This document shows, in pieces, positions 27,865 through 36,848 of a stretch of DNA of 37,334 nucleotides (position 1 is the stretch's first letter; each line of letters begins with the position of its first letter). The notes under the pieces were generated by a model. That model was not told the DNA's origin, ran no database searches, and was given only the letters and a program-made list of their open reading frames with translations. The position numbers were made by a program, and so were the translations under genes. The stretch spans positions 1 to 37,334 of the forward strand of contig JAIKYN010000314.1 of the NCBI GenBank assembly GCA_024683155.1, read 5' to 3'. Source of the stretch: Lachnospiraceae bacterium (GTDB lineage Bacteria; Bacillota; Clostridia; Lachnospirales; Lachnospiraceae).

Positions 27865-29322
27865 ATGGATCGTCAGAATCTTACCTTACTTACCGACCTT
27901 TATGAATTAACCATGATGCAGGGGTATTTCAAGAACAAGAATGCCAACCAGACCGTTATCTTTGATGCATTCTACCGTACCAATCCTTTAAACGGCGGTT
28001 ATGCGATCATGGCCGGTTTGGAGCAGGTGATCCAGTATATCAAGGAACTTCACTTTGATCAGGAAGATATTGATTATCTTGCTTCTGTCGGTGTCTTTTC
28101 TCAGGACTTTCTGGATTATCTCAAGGATTTCCACTTCTCCGGCAGCATTTACGCCATTCCCGAAGGTTCTGTGGTATTCCCCAGAGAACCCCTGGTTAAA
28201 GTCATCGCTCCCATTGCGGAAGCACAGCTGGTAGAAACCGCCATCTTAAATATCATCAATCATCAGACCCTTATCGCCACCAAGTCCTCCCGTGTCTGCT
28301 ATGCAGCCAAGGGCGACGGTATCATGGAATTTGGCCTTCGAAGAGCCCAGGGCCCGGATGCCGGTACCTATGGTGCAAGAGCCGCTGTTATCGGTGGCTG
28401 TATCGGAACTTCCAATGTTCTTTGCGGCCAGCTGTTTGATGTTCCTGTAAAAGGAACCCACGCCCACAGCTGGATCATGAGTTTTCCGGATGAATACTCT
28501 GCATTTAAATCTTATTCCGAATTATATCCCAATGCCTGCCTGCTTCTGGTAGACACCTATGATACCTTAAAAAGCGGTGTTCCCAATGCCATCCGTGTCT
28601 TCAGGGAGATGCGGGAAGCCGGCATTCCTTTAAAGGGCTACGGGATCCGTCTGGACAGCGGAGATCTGGCTTACCTTTCCAAGAAAGCCCGTAAAATGCT
28701 GGATGACGCCGGATTCCCCGATGCCATCATCTCTGCTTCCAATGATCTGGATGAATACCTCATCGATTCCCTGAAGGCGCAGGGCGCTGCCATAACCTCC
28801 TGGGGTGTGGGAACCAACCTGATCACCAGTAAGGACTGGCCTTCCTTCGGCGGTGTATACAAACTTTCCGCCATCCAGGGACCTGACGGAAGCTTCATTC
28901 CCAAGATCAAGCTTTCCGAAAATACCGAGAAGGTTACCAATCCGGGCAACAAGAAGATCTATCGTGTCTATGAGAAAGAAGATCATAAAGTGAAGGCAGA
29001 CCTGATCTGTCTGGCAGATGAAACCTTCTCCGAGGACCAGGATCTGATGCTGTTCGATCCGGCCGAACCCTGGAAGAAGACCCATATGACCGCCGGCACA
29101 TACACACTCAGGGAAATGATGGTGCCTGTTTTCGAAAACGGCCAGTGCGTCTATGAATCTCCCAAGGTTATGGATATCCGTGCCTATGCCCAGGAAGAGC
29201 TCTCCACTTTGTGGGATGAGACAAGACGTCTGGTAAATCCTCACCAGGTGTATGTAGACTTGTCGGATAAGCTTTATAAGACTAAAATTGAATTATTGGA
29301 TCAGATGCACAAGGAGGCATGA
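27865..29322 (+). CDS. pncB: Nicotinate phosphoribosyltransferase
   Basis: NLTLLTDLYELTMMQGYF, EFGLRRAQGPDAG, GVGTNLITSKDWP; start at MDRQNLTLL. Confidence 0.95.
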   Translation: MDRQNLTLLTDLYELTMMQGYFKNKNANQTVIFDAFYRTNPLNGGYAIMAGLEQVIQYIKELHFDQEDIDYLASVGVFSQDFLDYLKDFHFSGSIYAIPEGSVVFPREPLVKVIAPIAEAQLVETAILNIINHQTLIATKSSRVCYAAKGDGIMEFGLRRAQGPDAGTYGARAAVIGGCIGTSNVLCGQLFDVPVKGTHAHSWIMSFPDEYSAFKSYSELYPNACLLLVDTYDTLKSGVPNAIRVFREMREAGIPLKGYGIRLDSGDLAYLSKKARKMLDDAGFPDAIISASNDLDEYLIDSLKAQGAAITSWGVGTNLITSKDWPSFGGVYKLSAIQGPDGSFIPKIKLSENTEKVTNPGNKKIYRVYEKEDHKVKADLICLADETFSEDQDLMLFDPAEPWKKTHMTAGTYTLREMMVPVFENGQCVYESPKVMDIRAYAQEELSTLWDETRRLVNPHQVYVDLSDKLYKTKIELLDQMHKEA

Positions 29323-29338
29323 TCCCCGGAGGCAGCCT

Positions 29339-30217
29339 ATGGTTTATTTTATTACCGACTCGGTAGCAGATCTGTCCGAAGAGACGGTCCGAGAATTTGA
29401 TATCACCGTTGTTCCTACTCCCATTACCATTGATGGTACCCAGTATCTGGATGGTCAGACCCTGACGCCGGATCGTTTATTCCGGATCGTGAATGAGGGA
29501 GAGCATGTCATCGAGACACATCATGCCACAGCCGCTACCTTTGAAGAGTACTTCCTTCCATTTGCCAAAGAGGGGAAATCCGTGATCTGCCTGTGCTATT
29601 CTTCCGCCATCGGCGACAACTATGCTGCTGCGCGGATCGCTCAGTACAGTGTGGAAGACGTTTATCCGGATTTCGATCTGACCATTATCAACACCAAATG
29701 TGCTTCTGCCGGTTACGGCCTGCTGGTATACAAGCTGGCCTCCATGCAGAAACAGGGGGCTGACAAGGAACAGCTTTTAAAAGCAGCAGATTTCTATGTA
29801 AATCATATCCATCATTCCTTTGTGATCACCAAGCTTCAGTATTTCATGAAGAACGGACTGATCCAGAAGGGCATCGCGCAGATCGGCGATACACTGGATC
29901 TGAAACCGGTGATGTATGTGGACGAAGAAGGTTCCCTTCAGCTGCAGATTCCCATGCACGGGACCCGGAAAGCTCTGGATTACATGGTAGAACGGGCAGA
30001 AAAAAGCTGTTCTTCTTTTGCCGGACAGACCATTGCTTTCTGCTACTGGGATGAACAGGAACATCTGGATTATATCGTAAATGCCGTAAAAGAACGGTTA
30101 AAGCCTGCCGATATCCGTATCAGCAAGATCGGTTGTGCCATCGGTGCCCATTCCGGCTCCGGCATCATCGGCATGTGCTACCTGGATGCGGACGATTCCA
30201 AACTTCAGAGCGAATAA
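29339..30217 (+). CDS. DegV-family (fatty-acid-binding fold) protein
   Basis: MVYFITDSVADLSEETVREFDITVVPTPITIDGTQYLDG; SAIGDNYAAARIA; GAHSGSGIIGMCYL; ggagg SD. Confidence 0.93.
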   Translation: MVYFITDSVADLSEETVREFDITVVPTPITIDGTQYLDGQTLTPDRLFRIVNEGEHVIETHHATAATFEEYFLPFAKEGKSVICLCYSSAIGDNYAAARIAQYSVEDVYPDFDLTIINTKCASAGYGLLVYKLASMQKQGADKEQLLKAADFYVNHIHHSFVITKLQYFMKNGLIQKGIAQIGDTLDLKPVMYVDEEGSLQLQIPMHGTRKALDYMVERAEKSCSSFAGQTIAFCYWDEQEHLDYIVNAVKERLKPADIRISKIGCAIGAHSGSGIIGMCYLDADDSKLQSE

Positions 30218-30246
30218 AAAAACGGGCGAGATCGCCCGTTTTTTTA
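30215..30246. terminator. Bidirectional intrinsic terminator between degV and the ABC exporter
   Basis: taaaaaaacgggcgagatcgcccgttttttta. Confidence 0.88.
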
Positions 30247-32025
30247 TCCTTCCGTATCCGCATTTTCGATATACATCTTGTAGAAATAGCCCTTCTTATC
30301 CAGAAGTTCTTCAAAGGTTCCCATCTCTTTGATCTCGCCTTCTTTCATAACCACGATCTTATCCGCTCCCTGTATGGTCTGCAGTCTGTGGGCCACCATA
30401 AAGGTTGTGCGGTCTTTGGTCAGATTTTCAATGGCTACACTGACTTCCCTCTCGGAAATGGCATCCAGGGCAGAGGTTGCTTCATCCAGAATGATCACCT
30501 TGGGATCCCGGATCAGGGCACGGGCTATGGAAATTCGCTGTTTCTGCCCACCTGAAAGCTTGTCTCCCCGTTCTCCTACCAAAGTATCCAGCCCCTGCGG
30601 CAGTTTCCGGATCACCGTGCGAAGTCCGGCTTCATCAATGACCTGCTCCAGCCTCTCTTCACTGATATCGGTTGTTCCGTACAGGATATTATCCCGGATA
30701 CTGCCTCCGAACAGCACCGTCTCCTGCGGCACCACAGCCAGAAAACGGCGGTAGCTTCTCAGGCTGATATTTTCTATATTTTTTCCGTCAATGGCAAGGC
30801 TTCCTTCCGTTGCCATACAAAATCCCAGGATCAGATTGATCATGGTCGTCTTACCGGCTCCGGATTCTCCCACAAATGCCACCGTTTCATGGGGCTTTAT
30901 TTCCAGATTTACCTTCTGCAGTACCGGTACTCCGGACTTTGGATAGGTATAACTCAGATTCCTGAAATCATAGCCTCCCTTTAAGTCGTCCATGATCTCC
31001 TTTTCCGCATCATCTTCGATCTCTTCCGAAAGGAGAACTTCTCCGATGCTGTTTACCGATTCAAGACCCTTGGAAATGGTGGGCAGTAAATTCAGCAAGG
31101 AAGAAACCTGGCCCACGATGGTGGTAAAGTAGCTTTGATACAGCACCACATCACCGGTGGGAATATCCTTACGAATGGCAAGGTATGCGGTAAATACCAG
31201 GCAGACTACCTGGAAGATCTGGAAACATACCCAGCTGACGGCGCCGAAATTTGCCTGGATCATATCCAGCTCATAACCTTCCTTGGCGATCTCGTTGACC
31301 CGGTAATCCATTTTACGGATTTCTTCTTCTTCCAGGGCATGGGCTCTGGTTACCGGAACCAGCTCCACCATCTCCATTACTTCCGCACTGGCCTGTTCCA
31401 TTTCTTTACGGAATTTCTGATTATGCTTCTTAATGGGTTTCTTAAAGGTGATCACCAGTACCGCTGCCAGGGGAACCATCAGCACAAAGAAAATAAATAC
31501 GATCTTACTTCGTAAAATAGTCACCACCATGGCAACCGAAATATTGATGATAATATTAAGCAAACTGACAAACAGCTGGGAAGACAGGGTTTCAACCGCC
31601 TCCACATCACGGATGATCTTACTTTGCAGTCTTCCGGACTCCATATCTTTCTGATACGGTATGGAAAGCTGCTGGATCTTGTGCACTAACGTACTACGAA
31701 GACCGGCCTCCACATTTCGGATCGCCTTACTTCGAAAATGCACATGCAGATAATTCATGGGCAGATTGATGATATACAATAAGGCCAGGATCCCGGCGTT
31801 GAGCAGCACCAGGTGAAATACATCCGTATACTCTCCGGTAATATAATTAATGATATTGGCTGTTACAACCGGCAATACCCAGGTCGGGCTGTGCTTGATC
31901 ACATACGTAATGGTGGAAAAGAAGAAGTAATGATAATATCCCTTATAGAAACCGATCAGGGTTCCCAAAGGGTTATTCTTATGCTTTTCATAGCTTTCAA
32001 AGAACACATCGGTACGTATTTTCAT
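30244..32025 (-). CDS. ABC exporter, fused permease and ATP-binding protein
   Basis: N-terminal TM domain; Walker A FVGESGAGKTTMINL, signature LSGGQKQRISIARAL, Walker B KVIILDEATSALD. Confidence 0.95.
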   Translation of the reverse strand: MKIRTDVFFESYEKHKNNPLGTLIGFYKGYYHYFFFSTITYVIKHSPTWVLPVVTANIINYITGEYTDVFHLVLLNAGILALLYIINLPMNYLHVHFRSKAIRNVEAGLRSTLVHKIQQLSIPYQKDMESGRLQSKIIRDVEAVETLSSQLFVSLLNIIINISVAMVVTILRSKIVFIFFVLMVPLAAVLVITFKKPIKKHNQKFRKEMEQASAEVMEMVELVPVTRAHALEEEEIRKMDYRVNEIAKEGYELDMIQANFGAVSWVCFQIFQVVCLVFTAYLAIRKDIPTGDVVLYQSYFTTIVGQVSSLLNLLPTISKGLESVNSIGEVLLSEEIEDDAEKEIMDDLKGGYDFRNLSYTYPKSGVPVLQKVNLEIKPHETVAFVGESGAGKTTMINLILGFCMATEGSLAIDGKNIENISLRSYRRFLAVVPQETVLFGGSIRDNILYGTTDISEERLEQVIDEAGLRTVIRKLPQGLDTLVGERGDKLSGGQKQRISIARALIRDPKVIILDEATSALDAISEREVSVAIENLTKDRTTFMVAHRLQTIQGADKIVVMKEGEIKEMGTFEELLDKKGYFYKMYIENADTEG

Positions 32026-34046
32026 TCCGTCAGATCCTTTCTTCGGAAGTCCTTAAAGGTCACGGTAACCGGAGTATTACCACTGTAGACCCCCATACCG
32101 GCCATGGCTCCTGTAAAGCGTTTGCCCATACGCACCCCTTCATCGGATAAACAGGTAACACGTTCCAGTGTATGCAGCAATGTCTTTTCCCGTCCCTTTC
32201 GGGTATAGAAGCCACGCTTTAAACCGTCACTTTCCATCACCAGAGTATACTGTGTTTCATCTCCTACCGCAAAGGTTTTCTGAAAATCCACTTTACCGGC
32301 ATGTTCCCATAAAAGCAGTTCGATCTTTCCTTCGCGAGGGATCGCTCCAAAAAAGACAAAAGAATTCTCATCGTAATATCCCATCAGTCCTGCCATGGGT
32401 ATCTGTTCCATGGAATTCCCCTCCCAAGGGCCTGATCCCTGTAAAGCTTCTGAAGACAGCTCTTTAAATGCCTGCGAAATCTCCACGGTAACCTCCACGG
32501 TTTCCCGGAAGGCTTTCTGTCTGCAGAACATCATATTTCTTGCGCCTACACGGGAAAACGGCTCCCGGCTTCCCCGGATCCTCCAGGTCCCGCTACCGTC
32601 AGCTGCTCCTTCATAAGAAACCGCACCTTCTTCCCAGGGTCTGGGGGATACAAATTCCGTAGGCAGGCCGAAAACATTCATATTCTTCAAATTCGTAACA
32701 TGCGTTATTTCCGGATAGGGTTTTCTCTGAAAACAGGACGGTCCTTTTCCGCGGTTTACAACCGGCCATCCCTCGGCGGTCCATTCCACCGGATCCAGTG
32801 CTGTTTCTCGTCCCAGAATGGTATAATCCTCTACTTTGCGTCCGCACAGATATACCATGTACCAACGGCCATCCGGCGTATCCACCAGTTCTCCGTGACC
32901 GCATCTCTGAATGGGGGCATTTTCATCCCACTGTCGCATAATGGGATTCCAGGGACAGGGTTCATAATTGCCCTTCAGCGTTCTGCTTCTGAAAATGCTG
33001 ACTCTGTGTCCGGGTCCCGTTCCGCCTTCTGCCAGTATCAGATAGTAATAACCGTCTTTGCGGAAAAGATGCGGGCCTTCCGGTGCCCGTTTATTATCTC
33101 CGTAGCAGAGCATCTCGGCCTGGGAGATCTGCTTTGTACAATCTTTGTCCAGCTCCAGGATCCGTGCTCCACGATTAAGCAGCATATAATTGCGGCCATC
33201 CTCGTCGTGGAAGAGACACGGATCGATCCCGTCTTCATCGATCCATACCGGCTGGCTGTAGGGTCCTTCCGGCCGTGTTGACGTAACGATCATCTGGCGG
33301 CGGTAGACGATCTCCTTGTCTACATCTGCATGATAGGATTCTGCTTTCCGAAGTCCGGAAGGAAGCGGTCCTGCTTCCCGGTTCGGATGCACATCGTTTC
33401 TCCGATATGTAACGGTAATGTGAAATTGACCGTCAAAGTAGGAAATGTCCGGCGCCCAATATCCGCGGCCGCCTTCCAGGTCATCCAGTCCCGCCCACTT
33501 GGGATCGGTAACCGCATATCCTATGATCTCCCAATGGATCAGATCCCTGGAGTGTGATACCGGAATACAGGGGAAGTATACAAAGGATGAGTTTACCATA
33601 TAATAATCTTCCCCCACCCGGATCACGGAAGGGTCCGGAAACATTCCCGTCCGGATGGGATTTCGGTAGAAATCTTCTTTTTTTGCTCCCAGGTGCTTTT
33701 CCAGATAGGCAAGGATCTCCTTCGCCCCTGCTTTTTCAGCCTCATCCCAGGGCGTTATCAGCTCCCTGTCTCCTTCCAGCGGATCCATACAGCACTTCTC
33801 TACCAGATAGGCAAAAACAGGAACACTACCGGAACGCGCTGCATAGTGCAGTGCGCCTCGATAGTGTTCGTCCTTCTCATTTAAACTGATCCTGGAATAC
33901 TCCGTCAGGTATCGAACAGCCTCTAAATCCCCTTGTTCACAGGCATAAAAGAAGGTTTCTCCATCTACCAACGCGGGGTCATTTATTAATTCCTGATGTA
34001 ATTTTTCTACATCCAGATCCTTGATCAGTTGCATCAACTCTTGCAT
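32022..34046 (-). CDS. Ankyrin-repeat domain fused to a GH43-family glycosidase; no signal peptide
   Basis: N-terminal ankyrin-like repeats (TFFYACEQGDLEAVRYLTEYSRISLNEKDEHYRGALHYAARSGSVPVFAYLVEK), then NPIRTGMFPDPSVIRVGEDYYMVNSSFVYFPCIPVSHSRDLIHWEIIG (GH43), RGYWAPDISYFDGQFHITVTY, RCGHGELVDTPDGRWYMVYL. Confidence 0.9.
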   Translation of the reverse strand: MQELMQLIKDLDVEKLHQELINDPALVDGETFFYACEQGDLEAVRYLTEYSRISLNEKDEHYRGALHYAARSGSVPVFAYLVEKCCMDPLEGDRELITPWDEAEKAGAKEILAYLEKHLGAKKEDFYRNPIRTGMFPDPSVIRVGEDYYMVNSSFVYFPCIPVSHSRDLIHWEIIGYAVTDPKWAGLDDLEGGRGYWAPDISYFDGQFHITVTYRRNDVHPNREAGPLPSGLRKAESYHADVDKEIVYRRQMIVTSTRPEGPYSQPVWIDEDGIDPCLFHDEDGRNYMLLNRGARILELDKDCTKQISQAEMLCYGDNKRAPEGPHLFRKDGYYYLILAEGGTGPGHRVSIFRSRTLKGNYEPCPWNPIMRQWDENAPIQRCGHGELVDTPDGRWYMVYLCGRKVEDYTILGRETALDPVEWTAEGWPVVNRGKGPSCFQRKPYPEITHVTNLKNMNVFGLPTEFVSPRPWEEGAVSYEGAADGSGTWRIRGSREPFSRVGARNMMFCRQKAFRETVEVTVEISQAFKELSSEALQGSGPWEGNSMEQIPMAGLMGYYDENSFVFFGAIPREGKIELLLWEHAGKVDFQKTFAVGDETQYTLVMESDGLKRGFYTRKGREKTLLHTLERVTCLSDEGVRMGKRFTGAMAGMGVYSGNTPVTVTFKDFRRKDLTE

Positions 34047-34062
34047 AACTATCGTTCCTCTA

Positions 34063-34788
34063 TCAGCCGTTGATTTCGATCTTCACAGCCTCATTTAATG
34101 CCTCCGGCTCTGCGATCAGCTCCGCATAGACCCCTCCCATCCGGATCAGTTCTCTTGCAATCATTCCTGCAAAAGTCATGGCACCTGCATATTTCAAATG
34201 GGTATTGTCTACCTGGCCTTCCGGTGCTCTGGAATACTCTCCGGGAACAGTATGCATGAAATACTGAATCGTTTCCGCATCCCCTTCCTTTGCCAGAAAC
34301 GCACGACTGATACTCCATAAATCAATAACAGGCGTTTCAAAACGTTTCCCTGCTTCAAAGATTGCCTTTACGTAAGGTTCATGTGCGGACGGTGTTTTCA
34401 ATGTACCGTCTGTTGCAAATAATCTTCTCTCCAGCGGAGTGATCAGCACCGGATATGCGCCGTGCTTCTTTGCCGTCTCCACAAAAATTCCAAGATTATC
34501 TATAAAGTCTCCGTCCGGATGCGTCCCTCTTAAAGGATCCTCCAGTTTTTCATCATTGTGTCCGAACTGAATGAACAGAAAGTCTCCTTTCTGAATGTTC
34601 TCATCAATGGCCGGAAGCCTGCCTTCTGCCAGAAAGCTCTTGGTACTTCTGCCGTTTTCTGCATGGTTATAAATCACCACATCCGGTTTTACATAACGAT
34701 CAAATGCCTGGCCGATGCCGGTCTGGGGAAATGTAACGAACAGATTGGTTTTGACGGTAGAATCTCCCGCCCAGTATATGGTTCTCAT
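34063..34788 (-). CDS. SGNH hydrolase, rhamnogalacturonan acetylesterase-like
   Basis: YWAGDSTVKTN (block I), FIQFGHNDEK (block III), VDNTHLKYAGA (Asp-His block V). Confidence 0.88.
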   Translation of the reverse strand: MRTIYWAGDSTVKTNLFVTFPQTGIGQAFDRYVKPDVVIYNHAENGRSTKSFLAEGRLPAIDENIQKGDFLFIQFGHNDEKLEDPLRGTHPDGDFIDNLGIFVETAKKHGAYPVLITPLERRLFATDGTLKTPSAHEPYVKAIFEAGKRFETPVIDLWSISRAFLAKEGDAETIQYFMHTVPGEYSRAPEGQVDNTHLKYAGAMTFAGMIARELIRMGGVYAELIAEPEALNEAVKIEING

Positions 34789-34814
34789 AGATGAAACTCC
34801 TTTTTCCGCTTTTT

Positions 34815-34849
34815 AAAAAAGAGTGTACCCTGTGTGAGTACACTCTTTT
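34815..34849 (-). terminator. Hairpin/terminator between permease gene and esterase gene
   Basis: Minus strand AAAAGAGTGTA-ctcacacaggg-TACACTCTTTTTT. Confidence 0.75.
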
Positions 34850-34853
34850 GTTC

Positions 34854-34882
34854 ATTTTATTCTTTTACCGCACCGATGTTAA
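34854..34882 (-). promoter_or_regulatory. Putative internal sigma-A promoter overlapping the end of the permease gene
   Basis: Minus strand TTAACA (34882-34877) - 17 bp - TAAAAT (34859-34854). Confidence 0.45.
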
Positions 34883-35720
34883 TACCCTTTACGAAGTACT
34901 TCTGTAAGAAAGGATAAACGATCATGAAAGGAATGACGGCCACCATAATGGCCGCATTCCGCACGGTATTTTCTGTAGCGGAACCCGCCGCAGAAGGAAG
35001 ATCACTTCCCATGATGATGCTTCGCAGCTTCATCTGGAAGTTATACAGATTGGAATCATTGATATACAGTTTATAGTTTGTATAGTTGTTCCAATAGTTT
35101 ACCGCAAACATCAATCCGATGGATGCCAGACCTGCTTTGGACAGGGGAAGCACGATACGGATAAAGGTCTGCATCGGGCTACATCCGTCAATCTCTGCTG
35201 ATTCAAACAGAGAAGAAGGAATGCCTTCAAAGAAGTTACGCATAAGCACCAGGTCGTATATATTGATCGCCGGGATCAAGGTGACCGCCCATAGCGTATT
35301 GGTCAGGTGGAGTGCTCTTACTACCAGGTAGGTAGGGATCATACCACCGGTAAATACCATGGTAAACAGCAGATATCCGGAAATAAAACCTCTTCCGGGA
35401 AGATCATACTGGATCAGTACATATGCAGTCAGGGTCGATAACAACAGACCCATGAAGGTACCACCTACAGTGGTGATCACAGAAATGATCAGTGGATGGT
35501 ACAAGGTAGGGTTGGTAAATACGGATACATACCCGTCGAAACCAAATTCCTTCGGCCAGAATCGCATACCGTAAGCTGTCTTCAGATCCAGAGAGTCTAC
35601 TACAACTTTCCAGATCGGGATCAGCACGATCAGACAGATCACAATGAAGATCAGTGCGTTGATCACATGGAATGCATGAATCTTAGGCTTTGATGTATTG
35701 TTTACTTTTGATTTTGCCAT
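34857..35720 (-). CDS. Carbohydrate ABC transporter permease (LplC/YtcP-like)
   Basis: Multi-TM; EAA-like loop ESAEIDGCSPMQTFIRIVLPLSKAGLASIGL; C-terminus PFLQKYFVKGINIGAVKE. Confidence 0.93.
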   Translation of the reverse strand: MAKSKVNNTSKPKIHAFHVINALIFIVICLIVLIPIWKVVVDSLDLKTAYGMRFWPKEFGFDGYVSVFTNPTLYHPLIISVITTVGGTFMGLLLSTLTAYVLIQYDLPGRGFISGYLLFTMVFTGGMIPTYLVVRALHLTNTLWAVTLIPAINIYDLVLMRNFFEGIPSSLFESAEIDGCSPMQTFIRIVLPLSKAGLASIGLMFAVNYWNNYTNYKLYINDSNLYNFQMKLRSIIMGSDLPSAAGSATENTVRNAAIMVAVIPFMIVYPFLQKYFVKGINIGAVKE

Positions 35721-35735
35721 CTCTTCACACCTCCC

Positions 35736-36740
35736 TTATATGATTCCGCGTCCGCGGACCTTCTTGCTCAACCAGTTACATAAGAGAACAAGGAAACAGC
35801 CAACCAATGACTTGGCCAGACCAACTGCGGTGGTATAACCGTAGTTTGCAATGGTCGCACTCTGGAAGGTCTGATAGTAAACATAGGTCTGCAATACGTT
35901 GGTAGAAATCTTAACTGCATCATTCTGTAAAACGAATACGGACTCGAACAGGTTCATAACCTTTGCAAGATCCAGGATCAGAACGATAACAATGGTGTTC
36001 ATCAAAGCAGGAAGTGTGATATAACGCATCTTCTGGAATCTGGATGCGCCGTCGATATCACCCGCTTCATAAATTTCCGGATTGATTCCGGATAAGGTTG
36101 CCAGGAAGATAATGGTTCCCCAACCGGTGTCCTTCCAAAGGTTGATGATAAAGAACCAGATGGTCCAGGTATTTGCCTTTGCCAGGAAGTATATCTCTGA
36201 TCCTTTTTCAACCACTCCCAGATTTACCAGGATCGTGTTTACAAGACCTGCACTACTGGGAGAAAGGATCATGGTAAATACCGATGCCGTTACTACCCAG
36301 GAAAGGAAGTGCGGCAGGTATATTATTGTCTGTGCTATTTTTTTGAAATGAATATTGATGATCTCATTTAAGAACAAAGAAACGATGACTGCCGAAACCG
36401 TATTCAGCAGCAACTTTGTAATACTCATATAAAGCGTGTTGCCAAATGCTTTCACAAATTCTGCAGTGGCGAACATCTTCGTAAAGTTGGCAAGGCCTAC
36501 CCAATGTTCCTGTAAGTATTCGAACAAAGGCTGGCTTGTCTTGATCCCGTTGTAGTTGGTAAATGCATAGATATTACCAAACATGGGAATGTAGTTAAAG
36601 ATAAAGGCCAGGATCATGATAGGAAGTGCCATTAAATAAAAACCACGATACTTCCAGATTCTCTTCTTTACACTTTTTTTCTGAGAAGCCTTTAACATTT
36701 CCAGGTTCTTAGCGATAGCCGGATCGACTTTTTTAGCCAT
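35736..36740 (-). CDS. Carbohydrate ABC transporter permease (LplB/YteP-like)
   Basis: Multi-TM; EAGDIDGASRFQKMRYITLPALMNTIVIVLIL; adjacent to partner permease. Confidence 0.93.
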   Translation of the reverse strand: MAKKVDPAIAKNLEMLKASQKKSVKKRIWKYRGFYLMALPIMILAFIFNYIPMFGNIYAFTNYNGIKTSQPLFEYLQEHWVGLANFTKMFATAEFVKAFGNTLYMSITKLLLNTVSAVIVSLFLNEIINIHFKKIAQTIIYLPHFLSWVVTASVFTMILSPSSAGLVNTILVNLGVVEKGSEIYFLAKANTWTIWFFIINLWKDTGWGTIIFLATLSGINPEIYEAGDIDGASRFQKMRYITLPALMNTIVIVLILDLAKVMNLFESVFVLQNDAVKISTNVLQTYVYYQTFQSATIANYGYTTAVGLAKSLVGCFLVLLCNWLSKKVRGRGII

Positions 36741-36796
36741 ATCTGTTACTCCTTACGCTATTTATGGTTACCCGTTTTTATACTCCGTTTATTTTG

Positions 36797-36834
36797 AAAA
36801 AATGGAGCAGGGGAGTTTCCTCTGCCCTGCTCCA
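36797..36834 (-). terminator. Intra-operon hairpin/attenuating terminator between binding protein and permease genes
   Basis: Minus strand TGGAGCAGGGCAGAGGAAACTCCCCTGCTCCATTTTTTC. Confidence 0.75.
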
Positions 36835-36848
36835 TACCTACACATTTA

